Shown here one piece after another: positions 24,704 through 35,512 of a stretch of 64,000 nucleotides of DNA. The stretch spans positions 38,837,011-38,901,010 of the forward strand of contig NC_091298.1 of the NCBI RefSeq assembly GCF_038502225.1, read 5' to 3'. The stretch is from Cherax quadricarinatus (Eukaryota > Arthropoda > Malacostraca > Decapoda > Parastacidae). How positions within the stretch are numbered: the first letter of the stretch is position 1; every line of letters begins with the position of its first letter. A program made the translations under genes and the position numbers. The notes under the pieces are model-generated. The model saw only the letters and a program-made list of their open reading frames with translations. It was not told the DNA's origin and did no database searches.

Positions 24704-25020
24704 TATAACGGGCTTGTTTGGTATTCTGGTAGCGGGTGGTTAAATGATATACGTCTTCGGAGGCTTCTTACTTTATTGTTAAGTCGTTGTGGGTTACACA
24801 GGCTTGTGTGTTTGTGCCCATGGCCCGGGAGGGCCATGCCCACGAGAGAGAGCTGGGAGTACTTGTGTCTTGATGCTAGGCCGCTGTGTGAGTGAGAGCG
24901 AGGCAAGTCTGGGCATACTGAAGTGGCAAGGCCTAGGTGGCAGCACCAGCATAGCGCGAAATATGAACTAAGCTGGCAGACAGCATGGGCTGTCTGTGCA
25001 GACAGTACAGGCTGTCTACA
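24704..25020 (-). repeat. LTR of nested element (5' LTR on minus strand)
   Basis: Direct repeat of 22429-22744 with the same TATAACGGGC and GCTGTCTACA ends. The duplicated ATCC follows at 25021. Confidence 0.88.
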
Positions 25021-25024
25021 ATCC

Positions 25025-25353
25025 GCCTCGTCTGCTTCGAACGGCACATTCCTAATTTTCACCCATGTGAAAAACCGAGATACATCATATAGTCTCACCG
25101 TTACCACCGGATTCACTGTCATGTTGACATCTTGAAATCTTGTGACGATATCCTCGTAAACACTGGTGTTACGGAATTTTACGAAGATTCTGTAGGCCAC
25201 ATTCAATGCTACTCCATATAGCTCCTCAGTCGCTATGCCATAAGTGTCCCTGATAATAGCCAGTAACAGTAGCTGTGCCGAGTGGGGAAAAACAGCCCTA
25301 CGAACGACTTCAATGCTAATATTATTCACCTGGCATCGTCCTTGTGTCGCCAT
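25025..25353 (-). pseudogene. Tx1-like LINE ORF1, N-terminal part
   Basis: Starts at the ATG at 25353 (MATQGRCQVN), chosen because the other copy has MADRQGRRVN at the same place; an in-frame upstream ATG at 25428 lies in the 5' UTR. It continues with YGIATEELYGVALN, IFVKFRN and WVKIRNVPFEADEAD, then is cut by the LTR insertion. The fold is probably RRM-like, as the VKFRN and IRNVPF segments suggest. The reading frame passes into the LTR for about 100 codons, which is chance. Confidence 0.82.
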
Positions 25354-25440
25354 TTTGTGAAAACCAAAGTGACGCGAACTGACAGTAGGGAGCAAGCACT
25401 GCGCACGTCCGCTCTCCCTGAGGGTCAAGCAACGAATGGC

Positions 25441-25511
25441 ATGTGCAAGTTGTCCTATATCCAGTGACTTTATATAACAGTCGCAATAGACTCATTAAAT
25501 TCTTCTAATCT
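25441..25511. repeat. Target-site duplication, right copy (71 bp)
   Basis: Direct duplicate of 17127-17197, ATG[C/T]GCAAGTTGTCC through CTTCTAATCT. It abuts the LINE 5' end. Confidence 0.85.
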
Positions 25512-25856
25512 TTCTTTTAGTGCCTATAGGACACAGTATAAAATTCATTTATCTCGAATATTGCGCCCCCTGAAAGGAACACAATGTATATAATATATAT
25601 TTGATGTATATTATCTTTCATATAATTTTATATGATATTTTCATTAATAGCTAAATTTTAAATATCTTGCTTTATACTGTTATTTGACTTAGCTATGTCA
25701 TTAGGTAAAATGTAACATTTTTGCTTCACTGTGCTCGCTGTTCGAGAGTTGTGGTTGGCTGTCCGCATTGGTAAACTGCTTAACTATCCACTCGCTTGTT
25801 TACTTGCTGGCATCTCTGCAATACTGTAGATGAATGGTTCAGAGAACTGACACGTT
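25512..25856. other. Unassigned AT-rich stretch
   Basis: No coding frame or recognised repeat. This and the DNA left of 17127 were contiguous before the LINE inserted. Confidence 0.4.
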
Positions 25857-26170
25857 GATAAATTAGACACATGTGCAACTCTTGGGTATCTTTATTGAGG
25901 AAACGTATCGCCACACAGTGGCTTCATGTGACACCACCTACAACAGCTGCACCTCTCCTGCCTACGGTATATAAGCTACTTCTACGTACATATGCTGTAT
26001 TCTTTTCAAGATTGATGGACTGACCACATTGACTCAAGGTCGAGGGACTGATTACCTCATTCTCCTCCTGTTCTTCACGTTTCTCCTTTGTATGAACTTA
26101 TGAAGCCACTGTGTGGCGAAACGTTTCCTCAATAAAGATACCCAAGAGTTGCACATGTGTCTAATTCATC
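25857..26170. repeat. Foldback (MITE-like) element with 71-bp inverted arms
   Basis: The left arm, 25857-25927, and right arm, 26100-26170, are inverted copies with about two mismatches. Each outer end contains TTAGACACATGTGCAAC. Each arm carries TATCTTTATTG or its complement, giving an AATAAAGATACCC polyadenylation-like signal facing outward. The 172-bp centre has a TATATAAGC word. No target duplication was fixed. Confidence 0.82.
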
Positions 26171-26228
26171 TCTGCAATACCACGGGTGAGTCACGTAATC
26201 TCACCTGATGTGAGGCTTGCAGTTTATA

Positions 26229-26230
<2 letters not shown>

Positions 26231-26272
<42 letters not shown>
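26231..26272. repeat. (CT)n microsatellite
   Basis: About 20 CT dinucleotides. Confidence 0.9.
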
Positions 26273-26276
<4 letters not shown>

Positions 26277-26494
26277 TGCTTCTAGTCTGAGAAACATCTC
26301 TCCATGGATCTCTCTCGTCTCTGGCTGTTTGTTCATTATTTAGACTGTTTTGGTAGAGTATAGTTTCGCTGGTGAGTTCAAAAAGTACCTCTCATTCAGA
26401 CTTAGTGGTTTTGACTTTGTGCAGAGGTTGTGTGTCGTGTGGAAACACTCTTCACCCCTAGTCACAGGCTTAAGCTTCTGACCTACTTTGTGTG

Positions 26495-26505
26495 ACATCT
26501 ACGCA
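26495..26505. repeat. Target-site duplication, left copy (11 bp)
   Basis: ACATCTACGCA, repeated at 32473-32483 straight after the A-rich tail of the LINE. Confidence 0.75.
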
Positions 26506-26598
26506 TCCATTCGTCTCTCAACCTGCGGGCTGGGAGGACGCACTCTGAGCTTGCTCCGTCTTACACCTGGTGACGGCCCGTGTACTACAATCCACAAG

Positions 26599-27624
26599 AT
26601 GGCGGACCGTCAAGGTCGGAGAGTAAACACGGTCTGTGTTGAATTCACCCGAGACTGCCTCAGTGGTTCTACAATGCATGCATTAATGCCGTGCATCATA
26701 CATGACGCCTACGGCATCCCCAATGAAGAATTATATGGCATAGCTCTAAATGGGATGTCGAGAATATTTGTGAAATTCGTGAATGCCGGCTTCTACACCA
26801 AGATTGTGCATACTTTTCAAGAAAGGAGAATGGTGGTAAATTCAGCTCTGGAGGTTTGTCTACATGATGTGTCTATGTATGTCACCTGGGTCAGGGTGAG
26901 AAACGTGCCTTTCGAGGCTGAGGAGTACGATCTGCGGGATGTTTTTGGCAGATACGGAATGGTGCCTGCAGCGACCAAGGGAGTGTGGAGAGAGGGCCCA
27001 TACGAGGGGTTCCCCGAGGGCTTCTTCACCATCAAGATGATGCTACGCCAGCCGATTCCCTCTTACGTACGTCTGGTGAAATATAGGACCCAGGTGTTTG
27101 TTCATTACGCTGGCCAAAGGAAGAAATGGAGACTATGCAACTCTTATGAGCATATGGCTGCCCAGTGCTCCTGTCGACTGGTAGTCCGGTCCCGGGACCC
27201 TTCACCTGTGGGCCTACAAGCTGAGGCCTTCGTGCCTGAGTCTAGTCCCCCAGCTGGGCAAGGTTCCAAGCTTTGGAGTGAAGAGATGCAACAAGAAGAC
27301 AAGCAATCTACGATGTGTGCCACCTTGTCAATGGATGCTACGACCGTGCCCACTCTTTCTGTGGATCCTGTGAGGCCTGGGGATTTGACACAGGATAGGT
27401 TGCTGGAGGACGTGCTGCATGACCTCCTGGATGGAACAGAGTGTGGTCCTGTTCTTACACTGATGTGTTGTGAGTTAACGACGAAGGAATCACCTAACGC
27501 AGTGGCGCAGGACACATCCACGTTTGTACGGACGCATGGGGTTGTGGTGAAGGTCCACCAGGAAGCTTCGTCTGGCGAGATGTATGTGGATGGCACCTCC
27601 CGCAAACGATCGGCGGGAGCGTAG
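26599..27624 (+). pseudogene. Tx1-like LINE ORF1 (RNA-binding, zinc knuckle), prematurely stopped
   Basis: The predicted product binds element RNA. The start at 26599 (MADRQGRRVN) was preferred to the in-frame ATG at 26488, which lies outside the element. Domains: an N-terminal region with YGIPNEELYGIALN, an RRM-like segment with IFVKFVN and WVRVRNVPFEAEE, then YRTQVFVHYAGQ and a knuckle CNSYEHMAAQC that has lost its first cysteine (WRLC is read as the remaining one). The TAG at 27622-27624 is premature: the other copy reads through with SDIDDMFTPAQ where this one has DIDEVLTPAQ after the stop. Past the stop the same frame stays open to 28014 and runs into the endonuclease. Confidence 0.8.
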
Positions 27625-30600
27625 GACATAGACGAGGTCTTGACACCAGCACAGCGCTCAGGGAAGAAATCGTGGGCGAAAGTGGCTGAGGCGCCTCTCA
27701 CAGAAGGGGTAGTTGCAAGGTCCCAGCATATGGGTAGAGCTCGGGGGAAGGGGTTCTCGAGAAGCCGAATGGCAAAGAAGGACAGTCTAAAGTACGTGTG
27801 GGAACGGGAAAGACCCACAGACATAGAAGAAAACCACCTTTTTTGTAAATTCAAGTGTGTCACCATCAATGCCAATGGCCTGAGGATGGAAGTTAAAAAA
27901 GTGTGGATGGAGTGGTTTTTGCGACATTACGATGTGGATGTATGTTTTATGCAGGAACACAATTACAAGTTTGGTAGAGTTACGGTTGAAAGGCTACCAC
28001 ATGTATGTGAGTAATTCTTTAAGATTCAAGGGTGGGGTAGCTATAGCAGTGAAGGAGTCCAGCCCTTGGTGTGTCTTGGGATGGGAGGAGGGGGGAGGTG
28101 GAAGGGTGGTAAGGGTGGATGGGTATTTGGGTGAGGTTAGAGTTTGTTTCATTAGAGTCTATATGCCTGCAGACAGTAACTCTAAAGTTAAAATAAATTT
28201 TGTGAGGGAGGTTTTAACGTATCACACTCGGGGTTTGCCTTTATTTTCGGTCTTGGGTGGGGATTGGAATTTCGTAAACCACCATGGTGATGTTGAGCCG
28301 AGGAGGGCAGGGTGTGTTTTACTTGTCCTAAGAAATTTGCTGGGGGATGCAGGGGTTTATGATGTGGTGGGGTGGGGTGGGTAGGGGGTGGAGCACACGT
28401 TTGTCCGCAGAGGCTACACGGCCCGACTGGATAGACTTTATGTAACACAAAGAATTTGAGTTATGCCGTACAGACCTTTGATATAGGATTTTCAGACCAC
28501 CGTGCAGTGCTAGCAGATTTGGACTGGGATGGAATGGTACAGATTTATCCAGGTTATTGGAAACTAAACGTGCGGCTTTTGGAAGGGGAGGGAGAGGGGG
28601 ATGGGTCTACTTTTCAGGTTTGGTGGAAGAATCTCTGGGAAACTCGGAAGGAAGGTGAATGTTTGTTGGAATGGTGGGAAACGCATGCCAAACCTGGGAT
28701 AGCGAGTTATTGTAGGAATCGGGGTAAGGAAGAAGCGAGGTGGAAGTATGGGCTACAAAATTACCTGAAGGGGCAACTGAACGATTATTATGTTGGGGGC
28801 GGAAGTAATAGGTATGAAAACATCGAACATCTTCGCAATCAACTGGCCGAAATCCACAATGAGCGTTTCAATGCGGTTAGAATCAGGGCGGGCCTGGAAG
28901 AGGTGCTATGAGGTGACAAACCTTCGGGTTGTGTCGTGCGGAAATTTAGGGTTAGACATCAAGCAACATCCCTTCTGCATTTTGAAGTATGCACCGGTTT
29001 GGGTGGTTACCAGCCTGGTCAGTTGCTCTCTAATACGGACAGCATGAGTTTTTATACTGACAATTGGTTTGAGGAAAAGCTCCGACGGAGAGCAGGGGGG
29101 GGTTCATGAGGGTGATCTGCTGGGGGGGGTATTCAGAAAGGTCATAACTGAAAGGATCGGAGGGTACTAGAGGGTAAGATTCGTGTGGAGGAGGTCGAAG
29201 AGGCGATTTTTAGGATGAGTAAAGGGAAAGCACCAGTCATAGATGGCATATCAAATGCATTTTATAGGACGCATTGGGGAAACATTAAACAATGCTTGGT
29301 TGAGGTATTGAATTGCATGCTTACGGAAGGGAGGTTGGGTACGTCACAAAGTACAGGGGTAGTGGTGTTGGTGCCCAAAAAGAGAGGGAGGGAGGTCTGA
29401 GTGCATATAGGGCTATCTCTCTAATGTGTTCAGACTATAAAATATTTGCAAAGGTCCTAGGTAACAGGATGAGAAAGGTCATGGAATCGGTTATTCATAG
29501 GGGACAGCTAGGCATTCCAGGTAGGAGTATGAGGGAAGGACATGGGCGTATTAGGGAGTTTTGGGGGGAATGTCAAGCGGGGTTGTCCTCGGGCTTGACT
29601 GGAAAAATGCTTACGACTGTGTTGACAGAGATTTATTAAGGTTTATTTTATTGAAGCAGGGTTTTGGGGAGGGAATAGTACGATGGGTTGACACTTATAT
29701 GCCTCTGCAATGGTAAGAGTACAGGTGAACGGTAAGTTAGGGCAGCCTGTACACATGGAATGGGGTTTGAAGCAAGGATGCCCCCTCTCTCAGCTGCTTT
29801 TTGCATGTGTACAAAACCCATTTTATTAACTGGTGGATGGCGGTTTGGGATGTGGGGTACTGGGTAATAATCGTGCAGCGTGCGTAGTCGGTTACATGGA
29901 TGATACCACGATTTTGTTAAGAGGAGGAGGACTTGCAGATCGTAGGCAGGGTTGTTGAGTTTTTTTTAGGCAGCAACTGGTATGTGTGTCAACAGAGCAA
30001 AATCAAAATTATTGGAGGTGGGTACGTGGGTGGGGGGTTTGGGCGAAAGGTATGGGTGGTCAGTTGTGGAGCAACTTAAAATATGTGGGATCGTGTACAT
30101 GGCGGAAGAGATGGAGAGTCGAAAGGTAAATTCTGAATTTGTGGTAAAAAAGACTTTAGACCATCTCAGAGGTTTAAGAGCTAGGGATGTCTCCTTGCAA
30201 CAAAGGGCAGTGGTGGTTAACTCTCTTGTTTACAGCAAGGCATGGGGAGTGGCTGAGGTATACCCATTACAGGACGTGGATATTCAGGAGCTGCAGAGAA
30301 GGGTCTTACGGTATGTATGGGGTTATGGGAGAGCTTGGTTGAGTAGGGAAGTTGTCATGACACACGTACGTTTTGGGGATTTAGGTCTCTTGGCATTGGG
30401 GCCATGGGCGAAGGCTCAATATGTAAAGCAGCGGTTCCTTAAAGAGGGTGGGGAGAGAGGAGCCCGGGTGGGTCGGGTAATGGTAGATATACGCAAATGG
30501 TGGAGCAGCAGAGGATTAATAGAGTGTGAGGACATGTTGCATCTGTTGTTAATGTTAAAAAATGTTCAAAGGATTAGGGCGGGGCAGATGGTGCGGAGAT

Positions 30601-31137
30601 GTTTTTCCGCTGTATAATTGGGGGGAAATATGGGACGGGTTTTGTAAGCTTAAGTTGGCACCGAGGGTTCGCGAATTAGTGTACAGATTCATCATGGGTA
30701 TTTTAGCTTCGAAATCAGTTTTAAGCAGGATGGGTTTGGTAAGGGATGCGAATTGTTTAAGTAGTGGTCTGGAAGAAACTGTGTTTCATGCGGTTTATTT
30801 TTGTGAAACATTGGAAGAAGTTCGCACGTGGTTGGGTAGGGTTTTAGGGTTTCTCAGTGGAAGAAGTATCTCAACTCTACGGGCATTAACCTTGGAAGTT
30901 AGCGGAGTGTCAAGGGAGGTAAGAAGGGCAATACTGTACGTGGTGGCTGACTTCCTGTATATCTCATGGGATATGAGGGAAACCGAGGGAGCAGGTAGGG
31001 TTAGGGCGATTGCAGCGGGTATTTATAGAACAGCTTGTAGGAACAGACTCCTTTACGGTGGGAGGTGGGGTACCGTCTTCCCTGCAAGCTATAGGAGTCT
31101 TACAGTACAGCGGTTACTGCAACTGAGAGGGGGGTAA
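27625..31137 (+). pseudogene. Tx1-like LINE ORF2: endonuclease and reverse transcriptase (broken)
   Basis: Remains of ORF2 after the ORF1 stop. The endonuclease has CVTINANGLR (near 27856), VCFMQEHNYKFG, FKGGVAIAV, VLGGDWNFV and IGFSDHRAVLADL (near 28480). RT landmarks are GKAPVIDGISNAFY (29230), ISLMCSDYKIFAKV, GIPGRSMREGH, GLKQGCPLSQLLFA (29770) and GYMDDTTILL (29893), so both catalytic Asp residues survive. The C-terminal part is open at 29982-30617 and 30562-31137. At least six frame breaks are present. A possible ORF2 start is unclear because ORF1 and endonuclease share a frame here. Confidence 0.82.
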
Positions 31138-32472
31138 GGCAGCGAGGGGCTGGACTCATCCCGTGGTAACACCCTAAGGTATGTTAGGATATTTAGGGTG
31201 GAAGCGGGAGTTACTGAGTTGCGTGCTTGTAGTTATGGTAAGTTACGTGTGCTTGAGGGTGTATGGATGTGATGCGATGTGCGACTGAGATCTTGATTTT
31301 TTCTACTTTCTGGACATTACGTCTAGCAAGGCGGACAAAACGTTTTTGTTCTGTAAATGCTTTTTCCTTTTGTGAAACTGGACCAGTTCCCGGCCATGGC
31401 CGAGTTTGTATTTTTTTTTTTTTTTGCTAATGTTTTTTTGGTGACGTAGCGAAGTCTATGTGGGTCTTTACCAGTGTCATCGTAGGTATTGTTCCAGACG
31501 TGTAGCACACAGTCGTCGTGCTGATGTAGCATCATTAGTATAGTGTTTTAATTGTCTTTTTAGGGGTTAATTTTAAGCATCCTAATTGGTGTGCAGGAGA
31601 AATATTGTCTTTTGGGTCTCCTTTTGTGAAACGATCACCCCATGAGGTTTGTCGTTAATTTTCTGAAGGATGACACAATGTTTCAGCTACTTACGATTTT
31701 ATCATGTTTAGTAGTTATCTCTAGACTCCTGTTTAAATTTTTCAATGGATTTGATGATAGGTAACACGTGTATGGTGTGAAGGGGAACAGTATTTCGACA
31801 GGGGGGGGGGTAAGTCGAAGTAATCCCACATTCAACCTTATGGCCCATAAACATATAGGTGTTAATACTGATTGTACGTGGTAGTTAGGAACTTACAACT
31901 GATTTCCTTGTGGTTTAGCTCTTCCTTTTGATTATAATAATAATTACACTTGATTCCATGTCATAAATATGTACCTACCTCTTGGACTGTAAACTGATAA
32001 CTTTTGTATTACTCGCGGAGTAATTATTATTTCTGTACCTGTTCTTTTGTCACATGAAGTTTTTACATAAAATATATATAAAAAAAGAAAAAAAAATACA
32101 TACAACTGATTGTTATACGATGCTTATGATACAGGTGTAGGTAAATCATTTATATTCGTTTTTTTTCAGGGTTTTCCATATACTTGTTTATCATTTATAT
32201 TATCACTTGTGTTATTATTTGCATTTCCAGTAATGCACTGGATAACTAGTTTTGGACATTGTAGTGTTTTGTTCAATTTTAATTTTGGGTTTTTTGAGTT
32301 GTATATAAGCGGTGAGTGGTTAAGTTAGTTCAGGCTATTGGACTAATACTCTTTTGATGTGAAAGTTTTGATTGTGTTTATCCTTTATATAACCTGATTG
32401 TTAATCGCTGATGTATGTTCTCATTGTATGTAAATTGTATGTATATTGGTTTTTTAAATAAAATATAAAAAA

Positions 32473-32483
32473 ACATCTACGCA
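32473..32483. repeat. Target-site duplication, right copy (11 bp)
   Basis: ACATCTACGCA directly after the LINE tail; matches 26495-26505. Confidence 0.75.
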
Positions 32484-33956
32484 CCGTTGTAGTCGGGGAT
32501 TTGGTTATGCTGAACTTAGATTCAGTATTAAGGGAGTTTCATGATTTTTATGGAGGATCTGCTGATGGTTCTCAGTTAGGATCGTTATTTTGTCTCCTTG
32601 TTCCTGAAGCTGTGCGGCTGCTTGGTACATTATTGCTGTCTGGCGAATGTTTCATTTTGTACAAGCTCGCTGTTATGATTGCCTTGATGGTCGAGAAGAT
32701 AGATTATCTAAGGACTTATTGTCAGTCACTATTTAAGTCTATTTCGAATCAAGTCTTACTGAGACATTACGAGCACTTTGAGCACACATGCACATTCATA
32801 CTCGTGTATATATTTGTAATATTTGTATTCAAGAGTAAATTTCATCATAATAAAGTACTCACGATTTGTACTGTTCGAAAAGTGCTCTCAGCACTTTATT
32901 ACCATATGTAGAATTCAGTATTGTACTACAAGAGATATGAAGGAGCTTGTATCCTAAACTATGTAACACTTACTGTCCACCTAGACACCTTTTGTATTAA
33001 TAATCTCAAATTTTATTTCTTTGGATTATTATCACGTAGTTGTAATCCCAAAATTCTTCACGGGATAACTAGACGTGATCTTACTCTGACAACTTGTTAC
33101 AAAAAAAAAAAAAAAAAAAGGCCGAATGCTAGAAGGGGAGACATTCTAGCATTCTAGTATTTTTTAACATCGAGGCATTCATTTCTCTCAGTATCTTCAT
33201 CACTTTCTCTTTGACGTTTGAAGGCTGTTCAGTTTCACCTGATTCATTTTTTTTACTGGTACCGTTTCTGACTCCTCAACGAAAACTTAAATCATCTTCA
33301 TAATTTCCTGTTACCTCTGTCCTGAGCTTACCTTTGAGAGTTTATTGCTCACACTCACCGTCACTCAAACTAGCTCCGTATCCCACCTTTTTCATTCACT
33401 GCTTTCATGTTTCATTCACTATTTTCTCTTTTTCCTTCCAGCTAAATGTTCTTCCGGCAATCGTTTTTATTTACTCTAGCCTCAACGTCTCCGTTGTAAC
33501 AAGGGCTCTAATCTTTAGCATTTCTATTTCTCCTGGTTGGTATGATATTTTCTGTGGCCAGGAATATTAATCAAAGTCTCTTCATTACATCAGGAGCTGA
33601 TGTATTTCCCAATCCCATTGCACTCAGTTTAGTAGCTGTTAAATAATAAACCTCATAATCTCCTTTGTTCCTCAAAAATTCACTATTGGCTAGTTATTAG
33701 TCACTCCACTTTTATTTTTTCTTTGCATATCTTTTACTTGGAATCTACTGGGAATATTGCATATTATCCAAGAGAGTTTTCTTTTTGCGGGAATTAAATC
33801 TATTTTTTTTATTTCCTCTAGTTTTATCATTTTATCATAATTTCATTCTATCACCACACCCTAATATTTCTCTCATTAAATTTATATATGCAGCTCTGCT
33901 TTGTCTAAAGCTACAGGTTTTTAAAGATTTTGTTTTCAAACGTAAGGAAATAAGAG
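32484..33956. other. Unassigned AT-rich stretch
   Basis: A 136-codon plus-strand frame at 32501-32911 has no recognisable domain, though a hydrophobic C-terminal segment is visible. A 19-base A run lies at 33101-33119. T-rich DNA follows. I cannot support a gene here. Confidence 0.4.
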
Positions 33957-33960
33957 TGAG

Positions 33961-34009
<49 letters not shown>

Positions 34010-34043
34010 TTGTGTGTGTCTGTGTATGTCTGTGTGTGTGTGT
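33957..34043. repeat. (GT)n microsatellite
   Basis: GT repeats with regular TTTG and TCTG or TATG interruptions, ending about 40 bp downstream of the Ig exon donor (minus strand). Confidence 0.9.
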
Positions 34044-34084
34044 GAACATGAAAAACAGAAAGAAACACACGTCTGAGAACTTAC

Positions 34085-34229
34085 AATATATCTGGAGGCG
34101 CCATTCATCGACCATAGGGCCAGGTTGCAGGACAGGAGAGTCAGCCAGGCAGGATAATATCTTCCCAGCGTCCCTGACACTGGGAGTCCAACGCAGCTCA
34201 CTCCATGTCACGTTGCCGTCATGGGACGT
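34085..34229 (-). CDS. Exon of a Sidestep-like Ig-domain protein (half Ig domain)
   Basis: Internal exon of a host cell-surface protein. On the minus strand an acceptor, TATGTTCACTCACAG, precedes it and a consensus donor, GTAAGT, starts at 34084. It is 145 nt long, phase 0 in and phase 1 out. The peptide contains DGNVTWSELRWTPSVRDAGK, ILSCLADSP and DEWRLQIY. The spacing of W, DAGK, C and the closing W.L strand fits the C-terminal half of an Ig fold. In Sidestep-family proteins a similar DAG..L.C.A.NP block ends the Ig domain that follows the one encoded at 56731-57045. The first half of this domain must come from another exon, which I did not find. Sidestep proteins guide axons as neuronal or muscle surface ligands. 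The family name is inferred from motifs only. Confidence 0.7.
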
Positions 34230-34239
34230 CTGTGAGTGA

Positions 34240-34930
34240 ACATAACTCATTAAGTCACCTTTCTCATTCATGTCGCTTAGTAACTTCACATAGTCAATTC
34301 ACTCAGTCACAACCTATGTCAGCTTACACAGTACTTCACATAGTCACTTCAGTTATAACTCAATCACCTCAGTCACTACATGCGCTCACCTCAGTCATCT
34401 CACCAGTCGCCACACACCGTCCCCTTAGAACACTTTTTTTTTGAGTCACATACAAAAACCCTCACACATCACTATTCTGAGTCACCATACAGTCATCTCA
34501 CACATTCAGATCTTACTTTCACGACTCTTAGATATTAACATACACATTATTATGATTCACCTCATACTTTCACTATATTTATCTCAACCATATCGTATGG
34601 ATACTATTCTGAGTCACCATACTCAGTCACCTCACAGTTTTCACACAATCACATCACACATCCTCATACAGTAATTTCATATAGTCACTTCATGCACTTT
34701 ACAGAGTCACAAAACAGTTACATTACAAGGTCACCTCACATACCCATCTCAAATAAAATGTTGTAAACGATCATCTCTCACAGTCCCATCACACATTCAC
34801 TTACCACCGGCACCAGAGACCCCTCACACAATTACCTCTCACGGTCCCCTCACACATTGACTTACCACCGGCACCACAGTTCCCTCACAAAGTCTCTCAC
34901 AGTCCCCACATAGTCACCTCACGAACTCAC
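34240..34930. repeat. TCAC-rich degenerate simple sequence
   Basis: Irregular reiterations of CTCAGTCAC and CCTCACACATTCACTTACC; a block with CTTACCACCGGCACCA is repeated at about 34800 and 34861. Confidence 0.6.
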
Positions 34931-35383
34931 CACACTCGCCTAAACTATCCCTTAAAATTAAAATGAAATTAACAATATTTTGTTCTTTCCGTGAGACCGA
35001 CCGCTTCGTTGTTTAATCTTATATCCAATTTGTGGGTTTGTTGTGAAGAGCATCAGTTGCGTTGGACAGCTGATATTTCTGTTTATCCAACTCAACCTAA
35101 ATAATTTTGTGATTCCACTCAGATGACTACTGGAATTGCAACGCAGAACGGTTTTCATATTTTTTTTATTTAGTGGTTACTATTCCTTGATTTAATAAAA
35201 GTAGTTGCAACTACCACCGTAAATTTGGTCTGTATATATAATGTCAGAAACTCCAGCAGTTTGTCAGCCAAATAATCAGATCTGAGGCTGGACCCCGGAA
35301 AAGATAGACCTCTAAATCATCTGCAGGTAATGTACAGGAAGACTACTGTTTCTTATTTTGCTTGATAAGTGACTCCCCTCAAG
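34931..35383. other. Unassigned intronic DNA
   Basis: No coding frame with recognisable domain and no repeat family seen. Confidence 0.4.
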
Positions 35384-35512
35384 GGAGTCACTTCACAAGG
35401 TAGGATCTGTGTTCCGGATCCCTGAAGTGAGCCTGAATACCTTCCATCCCGCTCCCCCACATGCGCTGTATAATCCTACGGGTTAAGCGCTCCCTCGTGA
35501 TAATAATAATTG
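35384..35512 (+). repeat. SINE-like short repeat with (TAA)n tail
   Basis: Ends GCTGTATAATCCTACGGGTT and TAAGCGC..CGTGATAATAATAAT. The same 3' part occurs at 36296-36482 and, inverted, at 56397-56562. The (TAA)n tail suggests LINE-mediated retroposition. No A/B box was found in this copy, which seems 5' truncated. Confidence 0.65.

Larger units (their letters stand above)
22429..25020 (-). mobile_element. Non-coding LTR retrotransposon (2.6 kb) nested in LINE ORF1
   Basis: Two direct terminal repeats of 316-317 bp bracket 1959 bp with no retroviral-type protein. A 4-bp target duplication, ATCC, lies at 22425-22428 and 25021-25024. Orientation is minus: the minus-strand LTR starts TGTAGACAGC, and a primer-binding site starting TGGTGACAGC lies 2 nt inside the 24704-25020 LTR. 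The LTRs differ at many positions, roughly 90-95% identical by eye, so the insertion is not recent. Having LTRs, PBS and target duplication but no genes, it is a non-autonomous element of the TRIM or small LARD kind, mobilised in trans by an unknown partner, probably gypsy-like given the 4-bp duplication. Confidence 0.88.
17198..25440 (-). mobile_element. Full-length Tx1-like LINE, interrupted by an LTR element
   Basis: Non-LTR retrotransposon lying on the minus strand. Its 5' end is at 25440, starting GCCATTCGT like the other copy, and it ends in a poly(A) tail at 17198-17209. It has a short 5' UTR, ORF1 (gag-like with a zinc knuckle), ORF2 (endonuclease and RT) and a 1.3 kb 3' UTR. Without the nested LTR element it is about 5.6 kb. 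A 71-bp direct duplication flanks it, which is long for a LINE. ORF2 is broken by many frameshifts, so the copy is inactive. The Tx1/L1 assignment rests on ORF1 architecture and is less certain than the LINE call itself. Confidence 0.85.
26506..32472 (+). mobile_element. Full-length Tx1-like LINE, second copy
   Basis: Same family as 17198-25440, in plus orientation and about 5.97 kb long. The 5' end begins TCCATTCGT, the 5' UTR is 93 nt, ORF1 follows, then ORF2, then a 1.3 kb 3' UTR ending AAATAAAATATAAAAAAA. An 11-bp direct duplication flanks it. The 3' UTR (31138-32472) has no coding signal. ORF2 is frameshifted, so the copy is inactive, though ORF1 is nearly whole. Confidence 0.87.

Noticed and set aside
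24703..25020. Continuation of LINE ORF1 into the LTR on the minus strand
   Set aside because: The fused frame is created by the LTR insertion and ends without any domain.
32501..32911. 136-codon frame as a host membrane protein
   Set aside because: A hydrophobic C-terminal stretch is visible, but no homologous motif or splice signal was found.
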